Under the pieces are notes generated by a model that saw only the letters and a program-made list of their open reading frames with translations, had not been told where the DNA came from and did not search any database. 64,000 nt of DNA. Origin: Glebionis coronaria. Its lineage: Eukaryota; Streptophyta; Magnoliopsida; Asterales; Asteraceae. The translations under genes and the position numbers were made by a program. Positions 48,740 to 60,599 of this stretch are shown here, one piece after another. Numbering within the stretch: the stretch's first letter is position 1; each line of letters opens with the position of its first letter. Location of the stretch: the NCBI GenBank assembly GCA_025667525.1, contig JANFOE010002221.1, positions 86,546 to 150,545 on the forward strand, given 5' to 3'.

Positions 48740-49993
48740 AGGCTACAAATTCCTTCTAGAATTGAATGGAAACTTAAACCCTAATAACATGAACTCCCAA
48801 CTTTGCCCTTGACGAATATTTGAAGATGCCAGTTAGATGCCAATTTTTTGAATTTGTCAAGAGTGCCATGTGAGGATCTTTGGACTATTGTGGGGGTGCC
48901 AGCAGTGGAGAAGAGATCTTGGACGTCCAACATTTAGCTTAGGATGTAAGCAAGGGCGTGGGTCATTGATTTTCTGCACTTTGTTTGTTTGGGAGTGAAT
49001 AGTGGGGCAGGGGAGGGTGGTAAAAGCATGTGAGGTGATGGTGATGGGGGTTTAAGGGTGGGTTTAGGATTAGTTAGCCCTCAATCAATGATCTGGAAAT
49101 AATGGGATTAAATCCCTTTGATTTAGGGTGTTAATTAGATTAGGGTTTATGGGGTATTTAGTTTAAGCAGGGTGGGGTTTGATTGGGTTAAGGGTGATTA
49201 AAATTTGAAAAACGTGTTTCCCTCACAATTATAATCAGTTTAAAACTGATTAAATAAAAAGGTTGGGTGGATTCTGACGCGGGCCAAGGAAAGGTTGTGA
49301 TTGGCTGGGTTGTTTAAGGTTGGTGACGTGGAGGCTTGTGAGTGGTGAGTATATCTTAGGTTGTTTGGCAGAAAAGGACCCCCATGTTTCATTTCTTGTT
49401 CATCTTGTATAAAACAGCCACAATTCTTTCTTCCTTTGTAAATAACTTTGGGCATTTTACACTTTTGGCACAATAACTTTTTAAACTTGAAACAAGGACT
49501 AAACATGCAATTTGATGATATTTGAAGGACTGATTTTGACATGTTCTTCATTCTTCAAGGTTTGACTTGCTTGTTGACTTCTTGGAGGACCAATATTGAC
49601 AATTTAGTTTTGTTGAGGGACTAAACTTGCCAATTCTTCAAAGTTAAGGGTCCTTTTTGTAATTTTGACAAACTTTAGGGACCAAACATGTAATTATGAA
49701 GATACAAGGGTATAAAGTGTCAATTCTTCAATATTGGAGGACCCTTCTTCATAATCTTTCAAATCTTCAAGGGTTTTCTTGGAAAATTCTTCATTAGGGC
49801 TTGGTTCATCGTGCGGCTTCGTTTCCCGTGTTTGTTTTTGACTGATTCTTGTGATCTTTTGTCATTTTCTCAATATCCGTACCTAAAATACACAAGCAAC
49901 AAACACAAGCATATATTTGGGTATTTTGATGATATTTAATGCATTTTAAGCCCTATTTGGACGATGAGACTATGTATAAAAGCAGTCTCATCA

Positions 49994-51359
49994 TGTACCT
50001 GAGGTGAGATGCCCATAAGAGCAAACTCGTCTGCTTCTTCTGCATCAGAGAGATTCCCAGCAATCATTGCAAATACATCAGTTGAGGATTCAGCTGATTC
50101 TAGAGTGGAAGCCTGATGATCATTCCTGTTGACCATAGAGTCAACAGATACCAATGCCTTCTTGTCATCTTTTATCTCCTGAACCTTAAAGGCTGAGTAC
50201 CTGCTCTTCTCCTGGTCATTCTTGCTAGGGCATTCTCTTGCAAAGTGACCTTGTTGCTGGCAGTTGTAGCAGCGAACCTTGCTTCTGTCGAATCTTGCTG
50301 GCTCCCGTGGGTTGTAATTGAATTTTCGACCCGCTTTCTTCTCAAACTTGTGAACCCTTAGGGTGAGCATGGCCATCTGCCATTTAAGATCCATTTCATC
50401 CAGGTCAAGTTTATCGACCTGTTTGAAGTCATCAAAAGCAAGTTGTTGTTGAGCATCAACATCAGCCACAAACGAATGAAGAACAGCTTCTACCATACTA
50501 CCAGACTTGGCAGTAGGATCAGGAGCAGAAGTATGCTGAAAAGTATGTTGAGAAGACACAGTATTACTTGGGCTACTAGTATATGACATGGGACTGGATG
50601 CCATAGAACTCACAAAGGCAGAATTAGCAGGAGTAGGAAAAGAGTCACTTGAATATCCTCTCACATGAGGTTCAAAAGTTCTGAGCTTATGAAATAAATC
50701 ATCAAAGTTGAGATAGTCAAGCCCACCTTTGGCTTTGAAGAGATCACCACCTGATTCCATGAGTAGGGTAAGGCTTTAAGAAACCTTGCATTAATATCAC
50801 CATCATCAGGCTTTGAACGAAGTTGATTCAATTTGCTCAATATCTTCTGAAACCTGTCATACCCATGATGTAAACCTTCAGTTTCTGAGATTTTGAATTC
50901 TGTGAATTCATCTCTCAGCATAGATCTTCTCATTTTCTTGGACTCCTCATTCCCACCAAACCTTGCTTTAATACCATTCCAGATTTCTCTGGCATCATCC
51001 AAATGGTAGAAGTCACCCATGTGATCATCAGGAAGAGATTGAAGCAAAATTGTTTTTGCTTTGACCTCCTTCTGAAGAGCTATGATTTCTTCATGAGATT
51101 TAGGGTCAAGAAGAGTAATATTACCATTCTTGTCTCTTCCAGTTAGCTTCCTGTTGTTCCCATTCAGAATAATCTTCCAAAGATCTTGATCAGTATTGGT
51201 GATCCACCATTCCATCTTCATTGCCCAACTATCATATTCATCCTTTTTTAGAAGAGGGAATTTACCATTCGTGTTGGAAACTGTAGCAACGATCTGCTGA
51301 GGTTGCACAATTTTAGGAGTGTTGTCTTCTCCTGTTTGAGTAGAAGTTGAGGCAGACAT
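49994..51359 (-). pseudogene. Copia gag, N-terminal part (broken and interrupted)
   Basis: The start at 51359 (MSASTSTQTGEDNTPK) suits the family and lies about 55 nt downstream of the PBS. The Copia gag core follows: FPLLKKDEYDSWAMKMEWWI (DUF4219-like) and IWNGIKARFGGNEESKKMRR with EGLHHGYDRFQKILSKL (UBN2-type). Then comes a CX2CX4HX4C knuckle, CYNCQQQGHFAREC. A frameshift near 50765 splits the capsid domain. The frame is cut at 49994-49998 by Athila-2 and resumes at 33593. No other lesion is obvious in this part. Confidence 0.9.
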
Positions 51360-51413
51360 GATAATAAAATGTCAGTAATAAGAAAACTTGATGCTTCTTG
51401 TATAGAGACCCTC

Positions 51414-51429
51414 CCAGGCTCTGATACCA
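51414..51429 (-). promoter_or_regulatory. Copia primer binding site (initiator tRNA-Met)
   Basis: The minus strand reads TGGTATCAGAGCCTGG, complementary to initiator tRNA-Met at 15 of 16 bases. Two bases separate it from the 5' LTR at 51432. An iMet PBS is usual for Copia elements. Confidence 0.9.
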
Positions 51430-51431
51430 CT

Positions 51432-51892
51432 TGTTGGGTCTACTGGATGTAGATCTTGCAGCCTGTCAGGAACGGTGAACGACTTCTGTAATCACAAGTC
51501 AATTCACAGAGAGACTCTATATACAATATGAATGTAGAACACAAATATAATTAAGAAGAACAGAATAACTATAAAGACTTGATCCTTTCTAAGGATTTCT
51601 AATATTGATAATAACTAGAGCAACGTTTGGTGAAGGTGTGTCTAACCCTTCTGCCTAAGGTTCCTTTTATACTACAAGGAAACCCTAATACAACATTAAA
51701 CAAAACATGTAAAACTGATATGCATATCCTTTCCTAACATATCTCATGCATATCCTAACAGAATAATAAACAAATAATAAAGTTGGACTTTGACCAGGAT
51801 CAGGAGCACGACTTGCTCCTGCTACTGGAACAGGAGGAACTACATACCTCATAGTCTACCTATTACATTTAACTATTACAATGGTCCTAACA
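51432..51892 (-). repeat. Copia 5' LTR
   Basis: A 461-bp LTR starting TGTTGGGTC and ending CCTAACA, which gives short inverted ends (TGTTRGG). A TATA box lies at 51663-51671 on the minus strand. No full partner exists at the other end, where only the first 16 bases remain. The target-site copy GTGTG follows at 51893-51897. Confidence 0.85.
51663..51671 (-). promoter_or_regulatory. TATA box of the Copia LTR
   Basis: TATAAAAGG on the minus strand is a near-perfect plant TATA box, about 220 bp into the 461-bp LTR. Confidence 0.6.
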
Positions 51893-54800
51893 GTGTGTTA
51901 TGTGTGTAATGATTTGGATTAGATTTGTGATTATATTGAGAATAAGAAAATAGGAATGGGGTAAGAAGAGAGTGACGGTTACGAAGACGGATTAAACTAA
52001 GTCGAAAAAGGTGTACACGTAAAACCGTAAAAAGTGCTAAGATTAAAATTTTACCCTAAAAATTCCTAAAAATTACCAAAAATCCATAATAATATTCAAA
52101 GAATTTACAAAAAAATCCAAACTTGCCAAAACCTTTTAATTAAATAGATAATGACTTTTTAATGCTAATTAAAGCCCTAAAAATCAAAATTAATTATTAA
52201 AAAGCCCTAAACAAGATTTTAAAGTTTGTAAACCTCAAAAATACTCTAATTAAGCTAAAAACTATTTTTTCAAAATTTTAAAACCAATAAAAACTATTTT
52301 TAAACAATTAAAAACTACTAAAATCAATTAAAACTTAAATTAAATCTAGAAAATAATTAAAAGACTCTAAAAATATTTGGAAAGTTGCAAAAATCCTAAT
52401 TAAGTGTTTAGAACCTAGGAAAAATATAAAAACTTAGAAAATCAGACTTTTATTTTTTAATAATAAAATAATATTAAAATAATATTATAAATCCAAAAAT
52501 TATAAAAAATTCTAAAAACTTGCAAACTAGCTTAATTTAACCTAAATAACTCAGAAATGAAAGTGAAATTACCTAAATACCCCTATTGGGCCTAGAAAAT
52601 GGGCTAAACCCAAAACAGTAGCTTATTGGGCCAAATTTGGGCCCAATAACAAAAAGTGTTCAAAATAAGCCCAAAAAGCCCAGGTTGACTCAAAATTTGA
52701 TTTTAAACAACTTTTTCCAAAGGCCCAAAAGCTGAAAATGTGAAATAAGCTAGCTTATAACAAGCAGCTTATTCTTAATGGGCTTTTTGGCCCATTAAGC
52801 TATAAGCCAATGCCATAAGCTAAAATTTGACACACAAGCTTCTTTTGACCTAAATAAGACTTCTGCAAAAAGAAATTCGAAATAAGCCCAAGGAATAAGC
52901 CTGAAAATGCAATAAGAAATCTACAGAAAACGACAAAATAGTCGTTTTTGAGTTCTAGGCCACCCCAAGTGCTGATTCAAGTTCCTAAAGCTTTTAATTG
53001 ACTTAATTAAGCAAAATCAACAAAGAGTTTTCAAATAAGCTGACTCAATAAGCTGGAAAAAGCAGATAAGCACTTATGTAAAAGTCAAAGAAGTTAGTTT
53101 TCTAGTAAAAAGTCAAAGTCAAAGTCCAGTAAGCTCCAGTCTACTTAAATGGGTCAAATAATGAAGACCTATCACAAAAAATAATGTTGTAAGTCTGGAT
53201 AAGCTAGAATAGCTTATTGATAAGCTGAGTTCAAAATTACACTAGCAGGGGCTAGTTTTGAGTGTTGAGCAGTGGAAACTTTTTCCACTGCTTGACTTGT
53301 TTGACTTTTTGTCTTTAGTGACTTTTTTGGAGATTCAGATTATACAAAGGCACCCAAAGGATCTTTGGATCATAAGGAGTCAATAACAATCAAAATAACA
53401 CATACACTAACACCCAATTGATACAGTTTAATCAATTAATCACCAGACATTGCACAGACATGAAACAATAAGCAGTTAAGCACTTATGAGCAGTTTTAGC
53501 ACAAATCAGCCAGCCAAATTCAACCAAATGCATACACAAGCTATTATAAACTCCAATAAGCAAGTCTAAACAGGTTTCATGCAATGGTTCAAAGAATTAA
53601 GCAAGATTCAAGCCAATGAAAGTTACTGATGAACACTAACACATGCAGTTTTCTACTTTGCTGATGTATTTGACACTTAAGCCAGATTCAACACCTCAAA
53701 TCTTTCAAACAGGTTATAATGACTATGTTTAAACCACTTTTATCCCTAAGCATGCATACACACTAAGTGTTCCCAAAATCCTAGGTCAAAACAGGCAATA
53801 TCAAAGTCTTTATGGCAGATTGTTTGATTCAAGGCTTCAAACCCAAAAACTTGCAGTAAAACACTCTCAACCAAGCATATATCAGATACCAAGCATAAAC
53901 AACACAATCCAATAACACAATATCAAGTTACAAGCACAAACAGATAGACCCAAACACCCCTTTATCTTTTCCAAATCAAATTTTTCAAAGTAAAAGTGAG
54001 ATTCAAGACTACCCAAGCATCAATTAACACTATAACAGGTAAGATTAACAGATTCAAGCAAGAACAAGCCACAAAATTCACAAGAACACAAGTCACATAC
54101 AAATATCACCAAAAATCATGAATTTAAGTAGATTTTAGGATTTAGTATGCAAACCTCATGGATGTACATCCACACCCACGAATTTTGAGCTTATGTGCTA
54201 GTAAGAACAAGCACAAGCTTCCACAATAAAGCCTGCTAAGAATCAACAAAGTTAGAGGCAAGAGTATAAAAATCAGACACTTGAAAAATCTTGATTAATG
54301 CAACCTTGTTACCCCACACTTGATTATCCCCAAGTTATAAGCCTTACCACACCTTAATCAACTCAATTAGGATGCTATGATCAGCCCTATAACCCAAGAA
54401 TTCCAAGATAGAAACAAGAACTTAGCAAAATATCAAGAAAATGAGAAAATGTGCAAACTTTTGCACACTCCTCTTTTGAAAACAGGTTTTTAAACTTAAA
54501 ATTCAGTAAGCAATAAACATAAACAAGCAGTAAATAGATGGCACTTGGTCTTTCTTCAAAACACTTAACTCAAATTCATTAAACTGAAAAGGGATTTACA
54601 AGTGCTTGAACAAAGGAAAAACCAAAAGCAAGCGTCTATGTGAGACCTAAGGGCTTTATATATAGCCTTACATGTGAACTAAGAACAGCTGAAAACTAAA
54701 AACCCTAATGCTTGAAGTCCCAAAATTTCCCTTGTAGCTTTTTGAAAATCTTGGAATCTTGTGAAGAGTTCTTGGCTGTTTGTGGTGATAGCTGGCATGA

Positions 54801-56013
54801 AAATATGATCAAAGGGCTTATATGATGCTTAGAAAGTAAGCACAAATGTGGGACGCTGGATGCTTTGCCCTTCTTGTCTTCTTCCTCAAAAGTGTAGCAG
54901 GGGAGGTCCCATGTGGACACATGAATGATGTGATGACCAAGATTAAGGTTGGGTTATGTTAACATGATCATTAATCATTAATCTGGAAAATTTAGGGGTT
55001 TAATTTTTGCTAAATCAAAAATCCCTAATTGTGTTCTTGAGTCTGATGAACATGGTTTTGATCCGTTTAAGGGGTGATTAAGTTTTAAATAAGTGTTTAG
55101 GCGCCAAGATTAATTAATATTAATCTGGTGAGTAGAGTGTGATGTGGAGAAATGGTGGGTTGTGATTGGAGGAAGTGGTGAGTGGGGTGAGGTGGCAGGT
55201 TTTGATTGGTTAAGGTAAGTTTGGTGTTTGGCCAATATTAGTCCCTTGTTTCCTTTCTTCTTGTCTTTTTAGTTATAAAAGCTATCAACGCCCAAACTAG
55301 CCTTATCAACTTTTGCACTTTTGCACTTTTGGCCCAAAAACTTTTACAAAGTGAATTCAGGGGTATTTCTTGCCATTTTTGAATTCTTCAAGGGCTGATT
55401 TGGCATTTTGATGATGGATAATGGCCTTGACTTGTATAATTGATGTTTTGGAGGACTAAAATTACCAAGTCTTGTTTGATGAGGGACCATTTTTGCCAAA
55501 TGTTGAAACTTAAGGGTCCTTTTTGTAATTTTGGGATTTTCAAAGGACCAAACTTGTAATTTCTTGTACTTTGAAGGAATTCATGATATATTTGACTTTG
55601 TGGATGATATTGGTTGACAATTTAGCTTTGTTGAGGGGCTAAACTTGCCAATTCTTCAAAGTGGAGGGCCCTTTTTGTAATTTTGACAAACTTTAGGTAC
55701 CAAACTTGTAATTATGAAGATACAAGGGTATAAAGTGTCAATTCTTCCATATTGGAGGACCCTTCTTCATAATTCTTCAAATCTTCAAGGGTAAATCTTG
55801 GGAAAGTCTTCATTAGGGCTTGGTTCATTGTGCGGCTTCGTTTCCCGTGTTCGTTTTTTGATTGCTTCTTGTGATCTTTTGTCATTTTCTCAATATCCGT
55901 ACCTAAAATACACAAGTAACAAACACAAGCATATATATGGGTATTTTGATGATATTTAATGCATTTTAAGCCCTATTTGGAAGATGAGACTATGTATAAA
56001 AGCAGTCTCATCA
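51893..56013 (-). repeat. Athila-1 5' LTR, main segment (U3, R and most of U5)
   Basis: This continues 25004-25124 after the Copia element, giving a reconstructed LTR length of about 4.24 kb. The first five bases duplicate GTGTG. It shows the TATA box at 54654-54665 and many AATAAGC/GCTTATT words at about 52740-53230. It ends with the hairpin GATGAGACT (55983-55991) with AGTCTCATC (56004-56012) and the terminal CA. It is the undisturbed counterpart of the 3' LTR that was split by the LARD. Confidence 0.92.
54654..54665 (-). promoter_or_regulatory. Putative TATA box of the Athila-1 5' LTR
   Basis: CTATATATAAAG on the minus strand lies in a GGCTATATATAAAGCCC context. It would drive the original Athila-1 transcript from about 54630 leftward. 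Confidence 0.5.
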
Positions 56014-58110
56014 CAAATCATCAGCAAAACAAAGATTTACTAACCGTTGCTTCTCACACTGATGATTGTATCGAAAATCCTCTGCTGTAGCAACCCTTCT
56101 TTGTAACATAAGCGTTAATACTTCCATAACAAGAGTGAATAAATAAGGAGATAGAGGATCCCCTTGTCGCAGCCCCCGTTTACCATTAAACCAACCATAA
56201 AGAGTACCACTAATGCATAACGAATAAGATGTGGTAGAAACACAAACCATAATCCAATGAATCATAGTAGGATGAAAACCAAACCTAACAAGAACATATC
56301 TAAGGAAACCCCAATCCACCGTATCATATGCTTTCTGGATATCAATCTTAAACGAGCATCTAGGAGGACCAAAGTTACGATGGTAGCTTCTCATTAACTC
56401 TTGCGTAAGAAGAATATTATCTGAAATTCTTCTGCCCGGAACAAACGCAGACTGATTAATGCTCACCAAATCACCAAGATCACCTTTAATACGATTAGCA
56501 ATAATCTTGCTAATGCATTTAAAACTAACATTACAACATGATATTGGACGGTAGTCATTAATAACACTCGGAGTAGATACCTTAGGAATTAAAGCAATAA
56601 TAGTATGATTAACTTCCCGAAGCAATTTACCATTACGAAAAAAATCCTTAATAGCACATGTGAAAGTATCCCCCACCGTATCCCACGCCCTTTTGAAAAA
56701 AGCAGCTGTGTAACCGTCAGGACCCGGGGCTTTATCATCAGACATAGAGAACAAGGCACTCTTTATCTCCTCATCAGAAACCATACGAACCATGGATAAA
56801 GCCTTGGAACCGTCAAGAATATTAGTAAACAAATTATGAGAATCAATAGGAATAGTAATACCTTCGACTCCAAGAAAATTCTCATAATGAGAAACAAATG
56901 CATCCGAAAACGCACCGCCTTCATGAATAACATTAGACATATCCTTAACCATATCAATCCTGTTTCAAGCGTTTTTACTTTTAACAATATTATGAAAATA
57001 AGCTGAATTAGAATCGCCCGCTTCCAACCACTGAATCCTAGCTTTCTGTCTCAAAAAGCTTTCCTCGTCCATAATAGCTTCCTTGAACGCAAGTAATAAA
57101 TGAGCATGATCTTCCCGAATTGACGCATTAGATGGATTTAGATCAATAGCATGTTGAATCTCATCCAGTTCATCACGAAGCACATTGACACGTGTATGCA
57201 AATTACCTTGTTCATGCAACAACTTACGCAACGGAGTTTTAAGACCCTTAAGTCTTTTAACCATTTGGAACATCACACATCCATGAACCTCCAAATTCCA
57301 GCCATTTGCAACAATCTCCTTAAGCCTGTCCTTATGCACAAGAAAATTAAAGAATTTAAATGGCTTAGGTCTAGGTTTAGACACATTAGGTAACCGAAGC
57401 ACACATGGGGAATGATCTGAAATCCTATAAGGCTGAAATATAGCAAAAGAACCAGGAAACTAATCCAGAAACTTCGAGTTAGACATAATTCTATCAATTT
57501 TTTTAAGAATACCATCATCACCATTAGGCTTCTCATTCCAAGTGAAATGAAAACCTGTAGCATTAACATCAGTGACCTCCATACTCCGAACACAATCTTT
57601 AAATTCACGCATAGCAATATTGGGTCGATACCCGCCACAAGAATGGTCTTCAAGATTAAGCGCAACATTAAAATCACCAATAACAACCCAAGGTTTATCC
57701 CACATAAAAGAAGCATGCGCAACAAGATTACTCCACAGAACACGTCTATCTTGATAAGCATTATCCGCATAAACAAAGGAACAAAACAATGTTCGATTAT
57801 CCAAGCGAGTATTGATTTGACAATGCATAACCTGATTTGTAAGAGACATAAACATAACATCCACATTATCATCATTCCAACCAAGAATAATACGCGTACC
57901 TTTAGAACAAATACCCCCATTCGACGACCACTTCCAACGACGAAAAATTTTCTTACAAACATCAAAAACACAAGTAGCATCAACATGAGATTCTAACACA
58001 GCACACACACTCAAGTTATTATCACGCACAACCTGACGAACCTCCTTTTGTTTAAGGGACTGGTTCAAACCCCTTATATTCCATGAGGCGATACTAAACA
58101 TTAAAAACAT
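56014..58110 (-). pseudogene. LINE-A ORF2, endonuclease and reverse transcriptase part (broken)
   Basis: ORF2 starts at 58110 (MFLMFSIASWNIRG), overlapping the end of ORF1 by 17 nt. The EEP endonuclease shows ASWNIRGLN, VLESHV, VIGDFN, FHFTWNE and DRIMSN. The reverse transcriptase shows KAPGPDGYTAAFF, ALIPKV, YRPISCCN, SAFVPGRRISDN, FKIDIQKAYDTV and GLRQGDPLSPYLF. The catalytic FADDL lies directly at the insertion point. One frame is open throughout except for a TAG near 57460, shared with copy B, and a TGA near 56965, which is CGA in copy B. The protein continues at 3413. Confidence 0.93.
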
Positions 58111-59745
58111 TAGGATCAGGAGTGCTTGCCCCTGTTATTGGATTCATTATATTAATCGACTCATCGTAAATGTTTTCCACAGATTCATCATCATCTGCAT
58201 CCTGCTCAACTGCCAAACAAGATAAAGCCGAAAAAGCATTTGAAGTAGAGACATCACTAGTAGATTTACCTTTATCTATCACTAGTTGTGGACTCGTAAT
58301 AGTAGTGTTACCCGTTTGCATCTGCGTCTTTGTACTAAGACGTCCTCCATTACTCGAACCAGAAGTCGAGGCTTTCGGTTTATAATTAAACTCTTTAGGA
58401 ACATTAAACCCCTTAGCAACAAAAACCCCTCTTGGAATAGTATTGTTAACCTTTTTGTTGTTTCGTTTTCTATTCACCACCTGTTGAAATCCATCTTTAT
58501 CCACATTAGAGCCACTAGCTCCAGCAATTGTAGAACTCGAAAGTTTTGGCTCTACTACAACCCTTTTAGGGCAAGTACTCAACGTATGACCAAAACACTT
58601 GAACGTTTCACAACGTGGGGGCTTCCATTCTTACTCAATCTGAATAACTTCTTTAGTATACTCATCCCCTTCAAGAGCTGGAATTCCAACAGTAACCGTC
58701 TCCAAAAACTCAGTTTTGGCATCAACCTCAATGAGGCATCTAGCGAAACTACATCGACCCCACGAATCCTTACACATAGTAATCGTATAAAAATCCAGCA
58801 TGACCGGTTTCCCAATATAACTAGCAATGAGACTCAACCCCTCCTCATCAAACACTTGTAAAGGAATATGGAGTTTAACCCAGACCGACACCGTAGTTAG
58901 TTCCTCCTTCTTAGGGCTTGTTTTCACCGACCACTTCTTAAGTATGATAGGAGAATTTTTTATCATCCATGGACCTCCCTCTAGGACCGCTTCCAATCCA
59001 GCCAGAGATCAAATTTGAAAAAGAAGAATCCTTTTTCATTCATCATAATCTTACGTAACCCATGCTTAGCCCAATTACTAGTAACAAAGTATTCCACCAC
59101 CGGAAATGCAAGCCTTTTCCCAATAAAATAACCATACAACATATTCTCATACCTAGCATTCATTTTAGCCACAACCTTTCGCGGTATTGAAATGTTGACA
59201 CCATCATACACCTTCTCAGCCACACGATGTCCAAAATCTGAACTCCCATTAGGCTTAGGAGTCATAACACCTGCATACGTGCTGGCAGAATTCGAAGGGT
59301 TAGACCAGAATTCAACATCATTGATTCCCTTATTCACATTAGGTTCAACCCCTTCAAACCCATCATCTAGTAACTTAAATACCATCGGAGTTGACACACT
59401 AATCGTACTCACCAATGGGTCTTCTCTAGGTTGCCTTTTAGTAACAAACGTGTCACTAGGAGGAGATGAAACCCTAGTCATAGTGATCTGCAATCGTTTT
59501 TCGTTAGCAATAATCTCAGCCTTAAAATCACATAACAAATTAATGATTTCCTTAGCTCTCTGATCAGACACCCACGCCCAGCAACTAGTTTTCATCTTAA
59601 TCTCATACGCAAACACACCAACCTCCTGAACCGTTTAACGTAATACCAAGTAACTTCAAAACCTCGACAGATTACCATGTTGCATACCATTAATAATGGC
59701 AGCCGTAGAAACCAATTCGTCTTTTGTTTTATTCAGCAACTCCAT
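58094..59745 (-). pseudogene. LINE-A ORF1 (DUF4283 / zinc knuckle, broken)
   Basis: I place the start at the ATG at 59745 (MELLNKTKDELVSTAAIING), upstream of the longest open stretch, because the reading is protein-like. Frameshifts near 59665 separate it from AYEIKMKTSCWAWVSDQRAK. The DUF4283 domain reads VAKMNARYENMLYGYFIGKR and GGPWMIKNSPIILKKW, with a frameshift between them near 59000. A TAA near 58631 sits where copy B has a tyrosine codon. After it come a CFGH...C knuckle and a polar tail ending ASTPDPNVFNV. It encodes the RNA-binding partner of ORF2. Confidence 0.85.
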
Positions 59746-60180
59746 GTAGAACCTTAAGCAAAAAACCCTAATACCAATCCAAAAAAACGAATCCTAAAAA
59801 AACCCTAATAAAAAAAGATCAGCTCCAACGAACAACTGAACAAAAAAAGCAATGATAGCAACGTCACTATCACACCGATATTTATATTGGAGAATAACCG
59901 ACTAAAGATATTAATATAGAATAAAACACTAGCCGACAAGAAAAACTAAAGACAAAACCACTAACAGTTGTCAAACCAATTGAGCAAATAAAAAAAGGTG
60001 TTTAGATCAACAACCAATCAACGATTAGATGAAAAAAACACAATTATTAAATGCTTGCATGATTAAACAAACCAGAAAGTTGAATCGTAGGTAACAAAAG
60101 AATTTTCTACCGCCATAGTAGTTTCTAGGGGTTTTTTTTTCGATCGATGTTCCTAATTCGGAACAATAAAAAGAGTCTAA
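59746..60180. other. Probable LINE 5' UTR and boundary, no gene seen
   Basis: AT-rich sequence upstream of LINE ORF1. The exact LINE 5' end is not identifiable because no target-site duplication can be matched. A run of ten T occurs near 60130. No ORF of note is present. Confidence 0.4.
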
Positions 60181-60241
60181 CATGCTGCAACTTGGACGGT
60201 TTCTTTTTTAATTTCCAAGAAACTTGCATAATATAAACAAT

Positions 60242-60362
60242 ATCTGCAAGTGAACACAAGAACTATCACTTGAAAATGAAAGATTCCTACTAAAAGCTTA
60301 TTCCAATGTACGTGTCTGCAAGTTTCTAAATCGACAACAACTGTCACTTGAAAATGCAAGTA
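60242..60362. repeat. Short degenerate direct repeat, about 72-bp spacing
   Basis: TCTGCAAGT... followed by AACTRTCACTTGAAAATG occurs at about 60242-60290 and again at about 60316-60360. The units are imperfect. The flanking sequence shows no gene. Confidence 0.4.
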
Positions 60363-60445
60363 TCCAGCTTCATCTCTAGCATAATTAGTCAAAAGTTTCC
60401 AATCATGACATTTCTACAAAGCCAAGCCTTAGTAATCAACTAAGA

Positions 60446-60473
60446 AAACCCATTAAACCCATTTAATGGGTTT
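60446..60473. other. Perfect 12-bp hairpin
   Basis: AAACCCATTAAA (60446-60457) and TTTAATGGGTTT (60462-60473) pair perfectly around the 4-nt loop CCCA. No poly-T run or ORF end lies beside it, so I do not call it a terminator. Confidence 0.6.
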
Positions 60474-60599
60474 CCCAATCATGCCACTTAATATAAACTT
60501 TACTTTTAGATCATTTTAACAGTATATATTTGTAATGAATTTCAGTAGGAGTATAAAGAAGCAAATGGTAAATCCATCAGGCTTTGAGGGTACCTTATT

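Larger units (their letters stand above)
33594..49993 (-). mobile_element. Athila-2: Ty3/Gypsy Athila element inserted in the Copia gag-pol region
   Basis: The TSD TGTAC (33589-33593 and 49994-49998) flanks a 16.4-kb element with LTRs of 4,035 and 4,040 bp. On the minus strand the order is 5' LTR (45954-49993), tRNA-Asp PBS, gag, PR-RT-RH-IN, a 1.8-kb non-coding block, PPT and 3' LTR (33594-37628). Its internal region is about 95% like Athila-1 by eye. Its LTRs match Athila-1 only near both ends, so it is a sister subfamily rather than a recent copy. Confidence 0.94.
45954..49993 (-). repeat. Athila-2 5' LTR
   Basis: At 4,040 bp this is more than twice the 1.5-1.8 kb of the Arabidopsis Athila LTR as I recall it. 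It repeats the landmarks of the 3' LTR: tRNA-like element (about 47155-47232), TATA box (48730-48739), and the terminal hairpin with GATGAGACT at 49963-49971 and AGTCTCATC at 49984-49992. It ends CA at 49993, followed by the target-site copy TGTAC. Confidence 0.93.
25125..51892 (-). mobile_element. SIRE-type Ty1/Copia retrotransposon inserted in the Athila-1 5' LTR
   Basis: The TSD GTGTG (25120-25124 and 51893-51897) flanks an element with TG...CA ends. On the minus strand it reads 5' LTR (51432-51892), iMet PBS, gag, PR, IN, RT and RNase H, then an extra downstream ORF. The Copia domain order (IN before RT), the GKGPEWYFDLD-type motif after integrase, the second knuckle CFVCGSALHLIKDC and the extra 3' ORF all fit the SIRE/Maximus lineage. 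Athila-2 (33594-49993) interrupts it. The 3' LTR is almost entirely missing. Net length without Athila-2 is about 10.4 kb. Confidence 0.9.
3414..56013 (-). mobile_element. Athila-1: Ty3/Gypsy Athila LTR retrotransposon hosting the whole nest
   Basis: The element is bounded by the TSD CAAAT at 3409-3413 and 56014-56018, starts TG and ends CA. Removing it restores the LINE reverse transcriptase frame across the FADDL box. On the minus strand the order is 5' LTR (51898-56013 plus 25004-25124), tRNA-Asp PBS (24983-25000), gag, PR-RT-RH-IN, a 1.8-kb non-coding block, a polypurine tract at 16765, and the 3' LTR (13654-16764 plus 3414-4415). Both LTRs were later split, one by a LARD and one by a Copia element. 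The coding region has at least seven inactivating lesions. Without later insertions it would be about 16.6 kb. Confidence 0.93.
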
